Part shown: piece after piece, positions 44,201 through 53,372 of the stretch
Layout: each line of letters opens with the position of its first letter
How positions within the stretch are numbered: position 1 is the stretch's first letter
NCBI RefSeq assembly: GCF_003029735.1
Contig: NZ_KZ686268.1
Location: forward strand, 620,001-684,000
Origin: Pedobacter yulinensis
Lineage (GTDB): Bacteria; Bacteroidota; Bacteroidia; Sphingobacteriales; Sphingobacteriaceae
Direction of reading: 5' to 3'
Length of the DNA stretch: 64,000 bases
Position numbers and translations under genes: made by a program
The notes under the pieces: model-generated
What the model was told of the DNA's origin: nothing
Seen by the model: the letters and a program-made list of their open reading frames with translations, nothing else
The model's database searches: none

Positions 44201-45427
44201 ATGGAAAAAATTCCTTTTACCGAGCAAAAATTCAAACTCACCATGATCTATGTAACCTCATTGTTCATGCTCTGGGGCATCGCGATTACCATGGGCGATG
44301 TGTTGAACAAACATTTTCAGGAGGCCCTGCACCTGAGCAAGGCCCAGTCCGGCCTGGTTCAGTTTTCGATCTTTGGTGCCTACTTTATTATGGGTATCCC
44401 GGCCGGCCTGTTTATGAAGCGATTTGGGTTCAAGAACGGCGTGCTGCTGGGATTATCGCTATTCTCGATCGGCGCATTTTTGTTTATCCCGGCCGCAAAT
44501 GCAGGTTCATTCACATTCTTCAGGGTTGCGTTGTTTATCCTGGGCTGTGGCCTCTCTACCCTGGAAACAGTTGCGCACCCGTTTGTCGCGTCGTTGGGCG
44601 ATCAGCGCACCAGCGACCAGCGCATCAACTTCGCACAGGCTTTCAATGCGGTTGGGACCATGATTGGCCCGGCGCTTGGCGCGTTCATTCTGTTTGGCCC
44701 TGAGCGCGAAGGCTCGGTAGATCTCGGCGCCGTCAAAGGCCTTTACATGGGCATAGGAATCGCCATCGCCGCCATTGCGCTCAGCTTCTCTTTTGTAAAG
44801 GTTCCGGCGACTATCGATTTTCATGCCGATCCCCACGCAGGCGCAGATGCAGAAAATAAGGACCTGCATCCCGATAAACCCCTGTTCGCACACAAGCATT
44901 TTGTATGGGCTGTCCTCGCGCAGCTGTTCAATGCGGCTGCACAAGGCGGTACCTGGGCCTTTTTTATCAACTATGGCCATGAGATCATGGGATTCAGCAG
45001 TCTTACAGCCGGTCAGTTCATGGTCGTTTTTATGGGCATGATGTTATTAGGCCGCTTTGTCGGCACCTTCCTGATGCGGTACATTGCACCAAATAAATTG
45101 CTCGCCATCTTTGCTTTGTGTAATGTGCTCATGTGCATCGTTGTTGCCCAGGGCATGGGTTGGGTTTCTTTTGCGGCCTTACTCCTGATCAACTTCTTTT
45201 TCAGTATCATGTTCCCTACCATTTTCAGCCTGGGCATGAAGAACCTCGGTCAGAAAACCAAACAGGCTGCGTCATTCCTTTCTATGGGTGTTGTTGGTGC
45301 AGCGTTTTTCCCGATGCTCATGGGGATGGTGGCCGATAAAAACATTGCGAGCGCTTATTACCTGCCGATTATCTGTTACTTGGTTATTTTCGTGTTTGCT
45401 GCAAATTTTAACCGGTTTAAGCAATAA
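44201..45427 (+). CDS. MFS sugar transporter, FucP/GluP type
   Basis: A 408-residue inner-membrane permease with about 12 helices. It starts at the ATG 44201, which follows the ROK stop; a longer reading into the ROK gene is spurious. 'FMLWGIAITMGDVLNKHFQEALHLSKAQSGLVQF' and 'PAGLFMKRFGFKNGVLLGL' match the FucP/GluP branch of proton-coupled sugar transporters, as does 'GTMIGPALGAFILF'. A long His/Asp-rich cytoplasmic loop lies mid-protein ('DFHADPHAGADAENKDLHPDKP'). The substrate cannot be read. Confidence 0.92.
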   Translation: MEKIPFTEQKFKLTMIYVTSLFMLWGIAITMGDVLNKHFQEALHLSKAQSGLVQFSIFGAYFIMGIPAGLFMKRFGFKNGVLLGLSLFSIGAFLFIPAANAGSFTFFRVALFILGCGLSTLETVAHPFVASLGDQRTSDQRINFAQAFNAVGTMIGPALGAFILFGPEREGSVDLGAVKGLYMGIGIAIAAIALSFSFVKVPATIDFHADPHAGADAENKDLHPDKPLFAHKHFVWAVLAQLFNAAAQGGTWAFFINYGHEIMGFSSLTAGQFMVVFMGMMLLGRFVGTFLMRYIAPNKLLAIFALCNVLMCIVVAQGMGWVSFAALLLINFFFSIMFPTIFSLGMKNLGQKTKQAASFLSMGVVGAAFFPMLMGMVADKNIASAYYLPIICYLVIFVFAANFNRFKQ

Positions 45428-45507
45428 CACCGCATTTCCGGCCGTCGCCAAATATCCCCCCAAACGGGTGATGTCTGCGGCCGGAAATGTATTTACTTTG
45501 TCCCGTC

Positions 45508-48435
45508 ATGCTAACGCGTCTGCCGGCTAAAGTCTTTCTGATTTCTTTCTATCTACTGCTTGCTATCGGGAAGCAGGTTCCTGCGCAGACCTACAGTTTT
45601 ACCAATTACAACCTGAAAGATGGCTTGCCGCAATCGCAGGTCGGCGTTTTCTACCAGGACAGCCGCCGCCTGCTGTGGCTTGGTACGTTTGGAGGATTGA
45701 GTTGTTTCAACGGACGCACTTTTACCTCGTATAGCAAAGCTTCCGGCCTGTTGTCAAACATGGTCAATTGCATTGTCGAAGACACAACGCACCGCATCAT
45801 CGTGGGAAGCGATGCGGGCCTGAGCATCCTGGATAAAGGCCGTATCAGCAACCTTGACCTTAATGAAGACGTAACGGCGCTTAAAAAAACCGGAACCGGG
45901 GAGGTCTGGGGGGTTGCGGGGGGAAGAATTTTCAGGCTCATCAACGATAAGCCCGTTTTCGTAAAACCGGTCTACAACGCCAGCGTCACAGCCATGAATA
46001 CCGACCAGGCGGGCCGGCTGTATGCCGTCTGCAAAGGGCAGGGGATTCTCAGGCTTAGCGGTACGGAGTGGAGGCCCTTTTACCGGTTTAAAGCAGCAGA
46101 ACAGGGTCTGATCTTCAGGCGCATACTTTTCGACGAGCGCAGAAAACACCATTTCTTCTTATTGAGCCGCAAAATGATTTTTCATGGTTCGGCCGCCGGC
46201 GTCCGGCCGTATGCACCGCTGGCAGCGACCGACAGTGATTTTCTCAGCATTGGGCAGGACCACCACGGGCGGCTTTGGGCAGGAACCCAGACAGGTGCTT
46301 ACAGAGTCACGGCAGCCGACAGCCTGGTGCGTTTCAACGGATCAAATGGATTTACAGATAACCTGGTCTACGACATCTTCCGCGATGCCGAAAACAACAT
46401 CTGGCTTTCGTCGTTCAGCCAGGGGATCTATAAGTTCGAGGGAGACGGGTATATCAGGATGAACAAGGTCAGGGGCAGGGACGCTGAGTTTCCCATCAGC
46501 GCCATGGCCACCGACAGCAAAGGAGTGCTCTGGGTTGGAACGTTCAACAAAGGTGTGTTTCGCTACAATGGCCGTGAGATTATTCCGGTAAACCCATCGG
46601 CCTTTGCCCAAAGCAGTGTATACTTTGTATCAGCAGACAAAAAAGGCCGTATCTGGATGTCTGTACATGGGCGGGGCCTGTGGATGCACGACGGCTTCCG
46701 GCTTACACAGGTGATGAAACCCGGCAGGGAAGAACTGACAAAAAGCGAATTCAACAGCATTCTGCACGCCACCGACGGCGGCATCTGGCTTGGCCGGGGC
46801 AGAGAGCTCTTGTACCACAAAGATGGCCTGCAGGAGAGCGTAAAAGGATACAACGGCTTTGTTTCAAGTTTGCTTGAGCTGGACAGGAATAGGATCGCTC
46901 TGGCGACAACCAGTGGCGTTTACCTGCTTAGCGACCGCAAGGTGCGGCAACGGCTGCCGCTCAATAAAATGAACGTTCTGGCCATGCGGCGATATGGCAG
47001 CCAGTTGTTGCTCGCTACGCTGGGCGATGGCCTGCTCAGTTACGACCTGACGACAGGCAAGGTAGAGAGGTATGCCACCACTGAAGGGTTGAGCTCAAAC
47101 GATATTTACAGCCTGGAGTTTGACCCGCAGAAACGGTTATGGCTTGGCACCGGACGAGGGATCGAAAAATTGAAGTTCGACCCCCGCTCCGGCAGGTTCA
47201 ATGTGCTGTGCGACCAGGCAAACCCCCTGGTTATTGAGTGTGACCAGGGTGCTATTTTAAATTACGGGGGTTACATGCTGATTGGAACGACCGCTGGCGT
47301 TGTTGCCTGCCGCACCGATCAGGCCGAAAACCCCGGCAGCCGGCCTGGCGTCCACATTACACGTATAGCCCTGCATTCTAGCGGATCCGCGGAACGGGAT
47401 TCGCTCATTTATATCCCCGAGCCAGGCGAAAAACCAGAATTCAGGAGTGACCATAACCATTTGTCTATCCGGTTTGAAGGTGTTTTCCTGACCAACCCTG
47501 CCAGTGTGCGTTACCAGTACATGCTGGTCGGCTCTGATGACGGGTTTAACCAGCCGGTTACCAATGAAGAGGTTGAGTATTCCAACCTCAAGCCGGGACA
47601 TTATGTTTTCAGGGTCCGTGCGCTGGCAGGCGGCAAGGCCTCCGGGATCCATGAATTCGCATTCTACGTCGTGCCTGCATTCTACGAGACCTGGTGGTTC
47701 GCCACCAGCGTTGCGCTGGCAGCCGTGCTGCTCATTTACGCCGGGCTGCGTCTGTATTTTAAGAGAAAGGAACGTAAACGCCGGCAGCTGGAAAGCATTA
47801 CTCGGGCAGAAAAGCAACGGATCCGCACGCAGACCGCCGAAGACTTTCATGACGACATCGGCAATAAACTTACCCGGATCACCGTGCTTTCAGAAATTCT
47901 CGATCAGAAACTCGAACCGGAAGACAGCGAACGCAAAGAACTGGTCAGGTTGATCAGGCAAAATGCGGGACTTCTTTACTCGGGAACAAAAGACATTCTG
48001 TGGGCACTGGACCCGAAAAGCGATAACCTGCTGGAAATACTCAACCACGTGGCAGATGTGGGCCAGGAACTGTTCGCGCATACAGGAATTGTTTTCCAAA
48101 TGGAGGGCTGCAACGAACAATACAGGAAAGTCCGGCTGTCTATGGAAGTAAACCGGAACCTAAGCCTGATATTTAAGGAGATCTTAAATAACATCCTCAA
48201 GCATGCAGCTGCCAGGCATGTGCGAATCCGCGTTGTCAAAACCGCGCAGAACACGCTTAACCTTGAAACGGAAGATGATGGAGCGGGCTTTGATACACGC
48301 AGCGCGGCACGCGGGAATGGCCTGCGCAACATCAGGGTGCGCTGCGAACGCATCCACTCGGAGCTGTCGATCTGTTCAACACCCGGAAAAGGGACCAAAA
48401 TCACGATTTCTACGAAAATCCGTGTCACAAATTAG
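45508..48435 (+). CDS. sensor histidine kinase with periplasmic propeller (Reg_prop/Y_Y_Y)
   Basis: About 975 residues from the ATG at 45508; an in-frame ATG at 45487 gives 982. A TACTTTG element between the two favours the second. A signal peptide is followed by two seven-bladed-propeller regions made of Reg_prop repeats ('LWLGTFGGLSCFNG', 'NIWLSSFSQGIYKFEG', 'LWVGTFNKGVFRYNG'). A Y_Y_Y domain, one membrane helix (about residue 735) and a NarL-type kinase core follow. The phospho-acceptor is H781 in 'FHDDIGNKLTRI', and the ATPase motifs are 'ILNNILKHAAARH' and 'DDGAGFD...GNGLRNI'. There is no receiver domain, unlike hybrid propeller sensors. The response regulator follows by 36 bases. Confidence 0.93.
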   Translation: MLTRLPAKVFLISFYLLLAIGKQVPAQTYSFTNYNLKDGLPQSQVGVFYQDSRRLLWLGTFGGLSCFNGRTFTSYSKASGLLSNMVNCIVEDTTHRIIVGSDAGLSILDKGRISNLDLNEDVTALKKTGTGEVWGVAGGRIFRLINDKPVFVKPVYNASVTAMNTDQAGRLYAVCKGQGILRLSGTEWRPFYRFKAAEQGLIFRRILFDERRKHHFFLLSRKMIFHGSAAGVRPYAPLAATDSDFLSIGQDHHGRLWAGTQTGAYRVTAADSLVRFNGSNGFTDNLVYDIFRDAENNIWLSSFSQGIYKFEGDGYIRMNKVRGRDAEFPISAMATDSKGVLWVGTFNKGVFRYNGREIIPVNPSAFAQSSVYFVSADKKGRIWMSVHGRGLWMHDGFRLTQVMKPGREELTKSEFNSILHATDGGIWLGRGRELLYHKDGLQESVKGYNGFVSSLLELDRNRIALATTSGVYLLSDRKVRQRLPLNKMNVLAMRRYGSQLLLATLGDGLLSYDLTTGKVERYATTEGLSSNDIYSLEFDPQKRLWLGTGRGIEKLKFDPRSGRFNVLCDQANPLVIECDQGAILNYGGYMLIGTTAGVVACRTDQAENPGSRPGVHITRIALHSSGSAERDSLIYIPEPGEKPEFRSDHNHLSIRFEGVFLTNPASVRYQYMLVGSDDGFNQPVTNEEVEYSNLKPGHYVFRVRALAGGKASGIHEFAFYVVPAFYETWWFATSVALAAVLLIYAGLRLYFKRKERKRRQLESITRAEKQRIRTQTAEDFHDDIGNKLTRITVLSEILDQKLEPEDSERKELVRLIRQNAGLLYSGTKDILWALDPKSDNLLEILNHVADVGQELFAHTGIVFQMEGCNEQYRKVRLSMEVNRNLSLIFKEILNNILKHAAARHVRIRVVKTAQNTLNLETEDDGAGFDTRSAARGNGLRNIRVRCERIHSELSICSTPGKGTKITISTKIRVTN

Positions 48436-48471
48436 CCTCAGGCTCGTCTAAGGTATACAAGCGCTAAGAGA

Positions 48472-49104
48472 ATGGATAACAATGACACGATACGCATACT
48501 GATCATAGAGGATGACGAGATCTTACGCATGGCCTACAAAAGCATGCTGAATGAGGTTCCCGGCTACCAGGTGCTGAATGCATATGCTTCATTTGATGAG
48601 GCCAAACGGTTCCTTGAAGCAGAGTCGCCGGATGTGATCCTGCTCGACATCGAGATGCCAGGCACCAACGGGCTGCAAGCCCTGCCTTTTATAAAACGTA
48701 CGCTGCCCGATGTCAGCATCATCATCCTGACGGTGTTTGATTCTGAAGACATGGTTTTCGAAGCACTTGGTAAAGGGGCCAGCGGTTATCTGACCAAAAA
48801 CTCGCCCGGCAGCCGCATCATCGAAGCGGTGCGCGAAGTGCGGTCAGGAGGTGGCGCCATGAGCACCAATGTGGCACGCATTGTTATGCGGTCTTTTCAA
48901 AAAAATCCAAATTCGCCACTAACCAGGAGGGAAACTGAAATCCTCGAGCTCATTGCCGCCGGTCAAACCAAAAGCCAGGTGGCACAGGCGCTGTTTATTG
49001 ATACAGAAACTGTGCGCAGCCATGTCAAAAATATCTATATTAAACTCGATGTAAATTCAAAATCAGACGCCATCCGCACGGCGCGTGATAAACGCTTCAT
49101 TTGA
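48472..49104 (+). CDS. NarL/LuxR-type response regulator
   Basis: A 210-residue regulator. The receiver domain (about 8-125) has the acidic pair E13-D14, phospho-acceptor D59 in 'VILLDIEMPG', T at 'IILTVFD' and K at 'YLTKNSPG'. The LuxR helix-turn-helix (about 145-205) reads 'LTRRETEILELIAAGQTKSQVAQALFIDTETVRSHVKNIYIKL'. It is the evident partner of the upstream propeller sensor. The regulon is unknown; the upstream sugar operon and the downstream AraC gene are candidates only by proximity. Confidence 0.95.
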   Translation: MDNNDTIRILIIEDDEILRMAYKSMLNEVPGYQVLNAYASFDEAKRFLEAESPDVILLDIEMPGTNGLQALPFIKRTLPDVSIIILTVFDSEDMVFEALGKGASGYLTKNSPGSRIIEAVREVRSGGGAMSTNVARIVMRSFQKNPNSPLTRRETEILELIAAGQTKSQVAQALFIDTETVRSHVKNIYIKLDVNSKSDAIRTARDKRFI

Positions 49105-49220
49105 GCGTTTTTAACGATTTCATAAGAATTATAACACTTTTTTAACATTTGGGGGGGCAAATTCACCCTTTTTGGGTGAAACAGGAAAGCCGGACAGCCG
49201 GTAATTTTACATTGACGCAA

Positions 49221-49581
49221 ATGATCAAAACGAGCCATGCCATTATCCCTCAAGCAAACTGCACAGCCGCAGGCGCCGGTCCAGCCGGAGCCGGCAAATT
49301 TTTATGAACAAACGCTGGGAATCCATGCCCGGGTGTTTCAAGGGGCCGCATCTGATCCGGGTTACCTGGGAAAAGATGTCGAGGCAGATGTTGTTCTTTT
49401 AACGAACGATTGTCTGGAAGCCTGTTTTGAACTGCGCAGCAAAGGAATCTCCTTTTCCCAGTCGCCCAGTTACATCGAAGCCGGGCTGTCTGCTGTTTTC
49501 GCCGATCCGCTGGGGCGTAAATGTATGCTTCTTGAGAAACGTGACTATACCGAAGAAGAGGAATTTATTGGTTTTGCCTGA
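49221..49581 (+). pseudogene. VOC (glyoxalase-fold) protein gene, apparently frameshifted
   Basis: The frame starting at the ATG 49237 encodes 114 residues. Its second half fits a VOC fold: 'NFYEQTLGIHARVFQ', 'ACFELRSKGISFSQSPSYIEAGLSAVFADPLGRKCMLLEKR'. Its first 20 residues are Pro/Gln-rich and unlike the family. In another frame, an ATG at 49221 gives 'MIKTSHAIIP', a typical VOC first strand, 13 bases after a TACATTG element. The two frames meet in a stretch of short GCCGG repeats (about 49276-49296). I read this as a frameshifted gene, but a real protein from 49237 cannot be excluded. Confidence 0.5.
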
Positions 49582-49598
49582 ATTTGAATAATGCGCTC

Positions 49599-50453
49599 AT
49601 GATTACTCTTAAAACATTTCGCAACCGCAACTTGATCCGGCTTGATAGCAGCCATGATGCCGTTTATACAGAGGAGCACACTTTTTATACCCTTAAAATT
49701 ATTTTAAGCGGAACGGCCACCTGCCGGTTCGGAAAACGCAAGGTGCAGTTTTATCCTGATAGCTGTCTCATGCTGAGTCCTGGCTCCAAAAGCGAAACCA
49801 GCATCAACTCAGACCAGGGTGTTGAATCGGTCACCATCTCTTTTTCCGGAGCCTTCCTCGAGGCTTTTGTCAAAAGATTCTCCATTCCACCTGAACACAT
49901 TGGCGGAGGCGGGTTCAGCGAGTCGCTATACCCTGTATCGAGCGATATGCGGATTACTATTTTACACCTCAAAAAACAGTTGGAACGCGGTACGGGAAAT
50001 GAAGAACTGCTGAACGAGTACCTGCACCACAGCCTTTTTAATTATTATACCGTTTTCAGGCGGGAGGTGCTGCTGCGGATGGAAAAACTCCGTTTCAGCA
50101 AGGCCACCACACGAGCCGAGGTAATGAAACGGCTGAACGATGCACGAGAATACATTAGCAGCAATTACAACCGGAACGTCAGTTTGCAGGATGCGGCAGA
50201 TATTGCCTGCCTGTCTGTAAACCATTTTATGCGCACATTTAAAGATGCCTACGGATTTTCACCACACCAGTACCTGATCCAGCTGCGGCTAAAGCGTGCC
50301 CGGTACCTTCTGAGAAATACCCGTTATGCGCTGAATGAAATTGTCTCCATGGTCGGCTTTGAGTGCCCCAGTTCGTTCATCAGGCTGTTCAGAAACAATT
50401 TCATGGTCACACCGCTCAAATACAGGGCCGCAAAAACTGGAGTGCTGATTTAA
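49599..50453 (+). CDS. AraC family transcriptional regulator
   Basis: About 284 residues from the ATG at 49599; a TTG at 49584 is possible. The N-terminal half is a cupin-like sensing domain ('FYTLKIILSGTATCRFGKRKVQFYPDSCLMLSPGS'). The C-terminal about 100 residues hold two helix-turn-helix motifs: 'NVSLQDAADIACLSVNHFMRTFKDAYGFSPHQYLIQLRLKRARYLL' and 'ALNEIVSMVGFECPSSFIRLFRNNFMVTPLKYR'. It lies 17 bases after the VOC-like gene. Its inducer is unknown. Confidence 0.93.
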   Translation: MITLKTFRNRNLIRLDSSHDAVYTEEHTFYTLKIILSGTATCRFGKRKVQFYPDSCLMLSPGSKSETSINSDQGVESVTISFSGAFLEAFVKRFSIPPEHIGGGGFSESLYPVSSDMRITILHLKKQLERGTGNEELLNEYLHHSLFNYYTVFRREVLLRMEKLRFSKATTRAEVMKRLNDAREYISSNYNRNVSLQDAADIACLSVNHFMRTFKDAYGFSPHQYLIQLRLKRARYLLRNTRYALNEIVSMVGFECPSSFIRLFRNNFMVTPLKYRAAKTGVLI

Positions 50454-50568
50454 AAATGGGGATTTCTGCATATTTCGCTGACATATCTTCCAATAACTTA
50501 GCACGTATAACTGCATAAGAACTTTGTAGAGTTTTTTCATGCTAGGTTATTAATGATTAAAAATGATA

Positions 50569-50606
50569 ACAGCAAGCCTCAGGATTGAAGCTTGCTGTTT
50601 TTGCTT
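50569..50606 (+). terminator. hairpin terminator after the AraC gene
   Basis: ACAGCAAGC (50569-50577) pairs with GCTTGCTGT across a 12-base loop and is followed by TTTTTGC. It lies 115 bases beyond the AraC stop. Confidence 0.75.
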
Positions 50607-50693
50607 GACAATCAAGTGTTTGTGCCAATTTTATGGGTGTTTTCAGCATACCTTTTTTGTCCTTTTGTGGTTATTTTTAAATAAAAATGACCC

Positions 50694-51155
50694 ATGAAAT
50701 ACAAGATTTTATGTGCGTTGCTGCTGGCCGGTGCCATCAGCGCGCATGCCGCCAAACCAAAGCATGATGTGAAGGCCGTTATCGATGCTTTTATACAGAG
50801 TTATTTAAAACACGGCGATTACCGGAAACTGCAGCAGGTACTGGGAAGCGATGTGACTTTCAGGTCCAACCGTCAGACGAAAGTAGTTGTTCAGCAGGGG
50901 GCGAACATCGTGGACTTTATGAAGAAAAATGCCGGACTGGTGCAGCGTGACTGTACGGTGAATTACGAGGTCGTATCCAAGACCTCGGCTATCGTTGTTG
51001 CGCGCATCGATATCAATTATGCCCTGAACGAAGGGTCACAGCAGAATTATCTTATTCTTGAAAACGATGGTACGGGAGACTGGAAAATTACCCAGGTTTA
51101 TAAACTCTTTCTTGAGAACGAAGAGGGGGCCGAGATCACAGCCGGAAAGGTCTGA
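50694..51155 (+). CDS. secreted NTF2-like (lumazine-binding-type) protein
   Basis: A 153-residue protein with a signal peptide ending 'SAHA' (residue 19). The mature part follows the NTF2-like cone fold common in Bacteroidota: 'VKAVIDAFIQSYLKHGDYRKLQQVLGSDVTFRS', then strands ending 'WKITQVYKLFLEN'. No catalytic motif is identifiable and the function is unknown. It is a single gene closed by a strong hairpin terminator. Confidence 0.78.
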   Translation: MKYKILCALLLAGAISAHAAKPKHDVKAVIDAFIQSYLKHGDYRKLQQVLGSDVTFRSNRQTKVVVQQGANIVDFMKKNAGLVQRDCTVNYEVVSKTSAIVVARIDINYALNEGSQQNYLILENDGTGDWKITQVYKLFLENEEGAEITAGKV

Positions 51156-51167
51156 AGTCGCGGTAAA

Positions 51168-51208
51168 ACAAAAAAAGGCGCCTATCTGATGAAAGGCGCC
51201 TTTTTTGC
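51168..51208. terminator. hairpin terminator, bidirectional
   Basis: AAAAAAGGCGCC and GGCGCCTTTTTT flank a loop of about 13 bases. It can serve the NTF2-like gene and the convergent cold-shock gene. Confidence 0.88.
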
Positions 51209-51223
51209 AAATATGATAATAAC

Positions 51224-51415
51224 TTAAATTACTTTCACATTAACGGCATTTAAGCCTTTTTTTCCGTTCTCGACTTCGTATTGAACCTTGTCGTTTTCGC
51301 GGATCTGGTCGATAAGACCGGTTGAGTGAACAAAGATATCCCCGTCTCCGTTTGATGGGATGATGAAGCCGAATCCTTTGGTCACGTTAAAGAATTTTAC
51401 TGTTCCTTCTTGCAT
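51224..51415 (-). CDS. cold-shock domain protein
   Basis: A 63-residue single cold-shock domain that binds single-stranded nucleic acid and melts mRNA structure. RNP1 is KGFGFI and RNP2 is DIFVH. The start 'MQEGTVKFFNVTKGFGFI' and the end 'KKGLNAVNVKV' are typical. A TACCTTGC element on the minus strand about 30 bases before the ATG may be its promoter. Expression on cooling cannot be judged from sequence. Confidence 0.97.
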   Translation of the reverse strand: MQEGTVKFFNVTKGFGFIIPSNGDGDIFVHSTGLIDQIRENDKVQYEVENGKKGLNAVNVKVI

Positions 51416-51514
51416 TGTAATGAGTATTAGTGTAAGTCTGCAAGGTAGGCTTTTATTTTCAAAAAACCAGAACGCAACTATTTTATTTTATTATCGATTT
51501 GTGTTTGTAACTGC

Positions 51515-52447
51515 TTAATTATCAGCTTTTCCGGTAATATTTAGCGTGATTTCAGAACTATGAGGTATGCCAAATGTAGTGCCGGGATGCAGTGTGGACA
51601 GGTTACGCAGGTATACCCTGATTACACCCTCAATGACCTTTTTACGCTGCTCGTAATATTCGGGGATTACGCCGGTGATTCGGCCGATGTGAATAGTTCC
51701 CCGGGCATCAATCACGCAGCCAAACCGGAATGCAAAATCTTTGTATGCCTTCCTGATCGTGATCTTATATTCGGGGAACATGTAATCGTATGAGGCTGTC
51801 TTCCCGGTAAGCGGATCCTGGTTGCTGATCTGTTCAACCAACACGAGCGGGCTCCTGCTCACAAAGCGAACGGGCTGACGCGCTGCAAAAGCGCTGTCAC
51901 GGTTTCCGGGGTTTCGGTTTGACCGCTCGGCCAGTTTCCTGACAAATGCACTGTCTGCAGCAGTAGGCTTTTGGAGTTCGCGGGCTGTGGTGCGCAGCTT
52001 ACGTTTGATGAATGACTGCGCGTAAAAGGTCATGTTTACATCTGAAGTGATGTCGCTGGCGATTTCGCGTCGGTTTACCTGCAGGCGCTGCAGGACGAGG
52101 CTGTCTTTGGCTATTTTTTTTACCCGGAACCACTCTTTTGCAAAATTATATACGTTGGCATGGTCATAATGCAGGTGAAATCCCTGCATGATCTTCTTTT
52201 TTGGATAATAGGCCAGCACCGAATCGTCAGATATAAATTCAATGATCCAGGAAGGTTCCTGGTGAAATCCCATCTCGTTAACAGACAGCCCCGAACTGAA
52301 CCGGCGTTTAACCTCTTCATACCGAATGTTTTTAACCGGGGCGAACGTAAAGTCACGCAAGCTGGCGTCTTTTCTTTTGTCGCCGTGTGAGCAGGCGGAA
52401 AAGAGACCTGCGAGGAAGAGAATGTATAGAACTGAATTTCTGGTCAT
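51515..52447 (-). CDS. lipoprotein of unknown function
   Basis: A 310-residue lipoprotein from the ATG at 52447, with the lipobox GLFSAC ending near residue 18. The longer reading from 52510 would run into the upstream gene. The middle is charged and helical. The last 80 residues ('FRFGCVIDARGTIHIGRITGVIPEYY...LHPGTTFGIPHSSEITLNITG') loosely resemble a TonB C-terminal-type fold, but this is weak. It starts 2 bases after the phosphodiester glycosidase stop, so the two are in one transcript. Confidence 0.7.
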   Translation of the reverse strand: MTRNSVLYILFLAGLFSACSHGDKRKDASLRDFTFAPVKNIRYEEVKRRFSSGLSVNEMGFHQEPSWIIEFISDDSVLAYYPKKKIMQGFHLHYDHANVYNFAKEWFRVKKIAKDSLVLQRLQVNRREIASDITSDVNMTFYAQSFIKRKLRTTARELQKPTAADSAFVRKLAERSNRNPGNRDSAFAARQPVRFVSRSPLVLVEQISNQDPLTGKTASYDYMFPEYKITIRKAYKDFAFRFGCVIDARGTIHIGRITGVIPEYYEQRKKVIEGVIRVYLRNLSTLHPGTTFGIPHSSEITLNITGKADN

Positions 52448-52449
52448 GT

Positions 52450-53319
52450 TTATTTTTTCGCTTTCACCAAGATCACGTTCGCCACTTTGCGGGTACCGGC
52501 ATGGTCCCATTTTTTATTGTCGCTCGGAAAATTCACCACCCCATCGTCAGGCCAGCCATTTACCCAAAGTGTCGTAGAGCCGCCACCATCCAGGTTGATC
52601 GCCGAGCTGCAGCCCAGCCAGCGCATGACCCTGGTCAGTTCAAAAAGATTCATTCCTGCAGACTGTTCCTGCCGTCCGTCAACCGTTAAAAGAATCACTT
52701 TCCCATCCGGTTTAATGCCAATGCAGGTTCTCGGGTGCCTTAGTTTATTAAATGCAGCACTGTCGATCCGTTCATCCTGGCCGTCCAGTCGCAGCAGTGG
52801 CCCGCTTACCATAACATCCTCCTGAGGCAGTTTGTTCTCCCAGTCGGCAGTACCATCCCACCGGATTATTTCAAGTTTGCCGGCATGTATAACCACGGCC
52901 GCCATCTGGTGCCGGGCGCGTTTGCCTTCATTTTCGAGCCGGGTCGGGTTAATTACGCGCCCTCCCGATTTAATAAAATCGACCGAGCCGCCGTTTTTGA
53001 TATCGAAAAATGTCCCGTTTATCGCAGCAATTGCGTTCTCGGCCTTGCCAAATACAGGCACCGTCTTCAGTTCCTGCTGCTCGTAGCCGAGTCCCAGGAC
53101 TGCTCGTTTTCCCGGTCGTCTGATTTCCAGGTAGGTGATGTTTTCATTGGCGGCAAAGAGTTCTTTTTTATTAAAGTGGTGCCGGTAAAGCCTAACGTGA
53201 CGGGCAATGCGGTCTTTTTGCCATTTGGCTTTTACAACGGTAAGCGAGTCAGCATGCTGTGCCACTGCTTGTGTAGCCAGCAGCAGGACGAAAGGCAATA
53301 GAAGGGTTTTTATACGCAT
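52450..53319 (-). CDS. phosphodiester glycosidase family protein (NAGPA domain)
   Basis: A 289-residue secreted protein with a signal peptide ending 'TQAVAQ' (residue about 20). The NAGPA/DUF2233 domain shows 'AAINGTFFDIKNGGSVDFIKSGG', 'HPRTCIGIKPDGKVILLTVDGR' and the strongly conserved 'AINLDGGGSTTLWVNG'. Relatives hydrolyse N-acetylglucosamine phosphodiesters, as in the mammalian uncovering enzyme. In bacteria they may act on phosphodiester-linked sugars of the envelope or exopolymers (inference). The ATG at 53319 is preferred over an upstream TTG. The lipoprotein gene follows directly. Confidence 0.93.
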   Translation of the reverse strand: MRIKTLLLPFVLLLATQAVAQHADSLTVVKAKWQKDRIARHVRLYRHHFNKKELFAANENITYLEIRRPGKRAVLGLGYEQQELKTVPVFGKAENAIAAINGTFFDIKNGGSVDFIKSGGRVINPTRLENEGKRARHQMAAVVIHAGKLEIIRWDGTADWENKLPQEDVMVSGPLLRLDGQDERIDSAAFNKLRHPRTCIGIKPDGKVILLTVDGRQEQSAGMNLFELTRVMRWLGCSSAINLDGGGSTTLWVNGWPDDGVVNFPSDNKKWDHAGTRKVANVILVKAKK

Positions 53320-53372
53320 ATGCAAGTATAATGAATGTCCGGAGATCTCGTTTAATTTTTACAATGCGGCGG

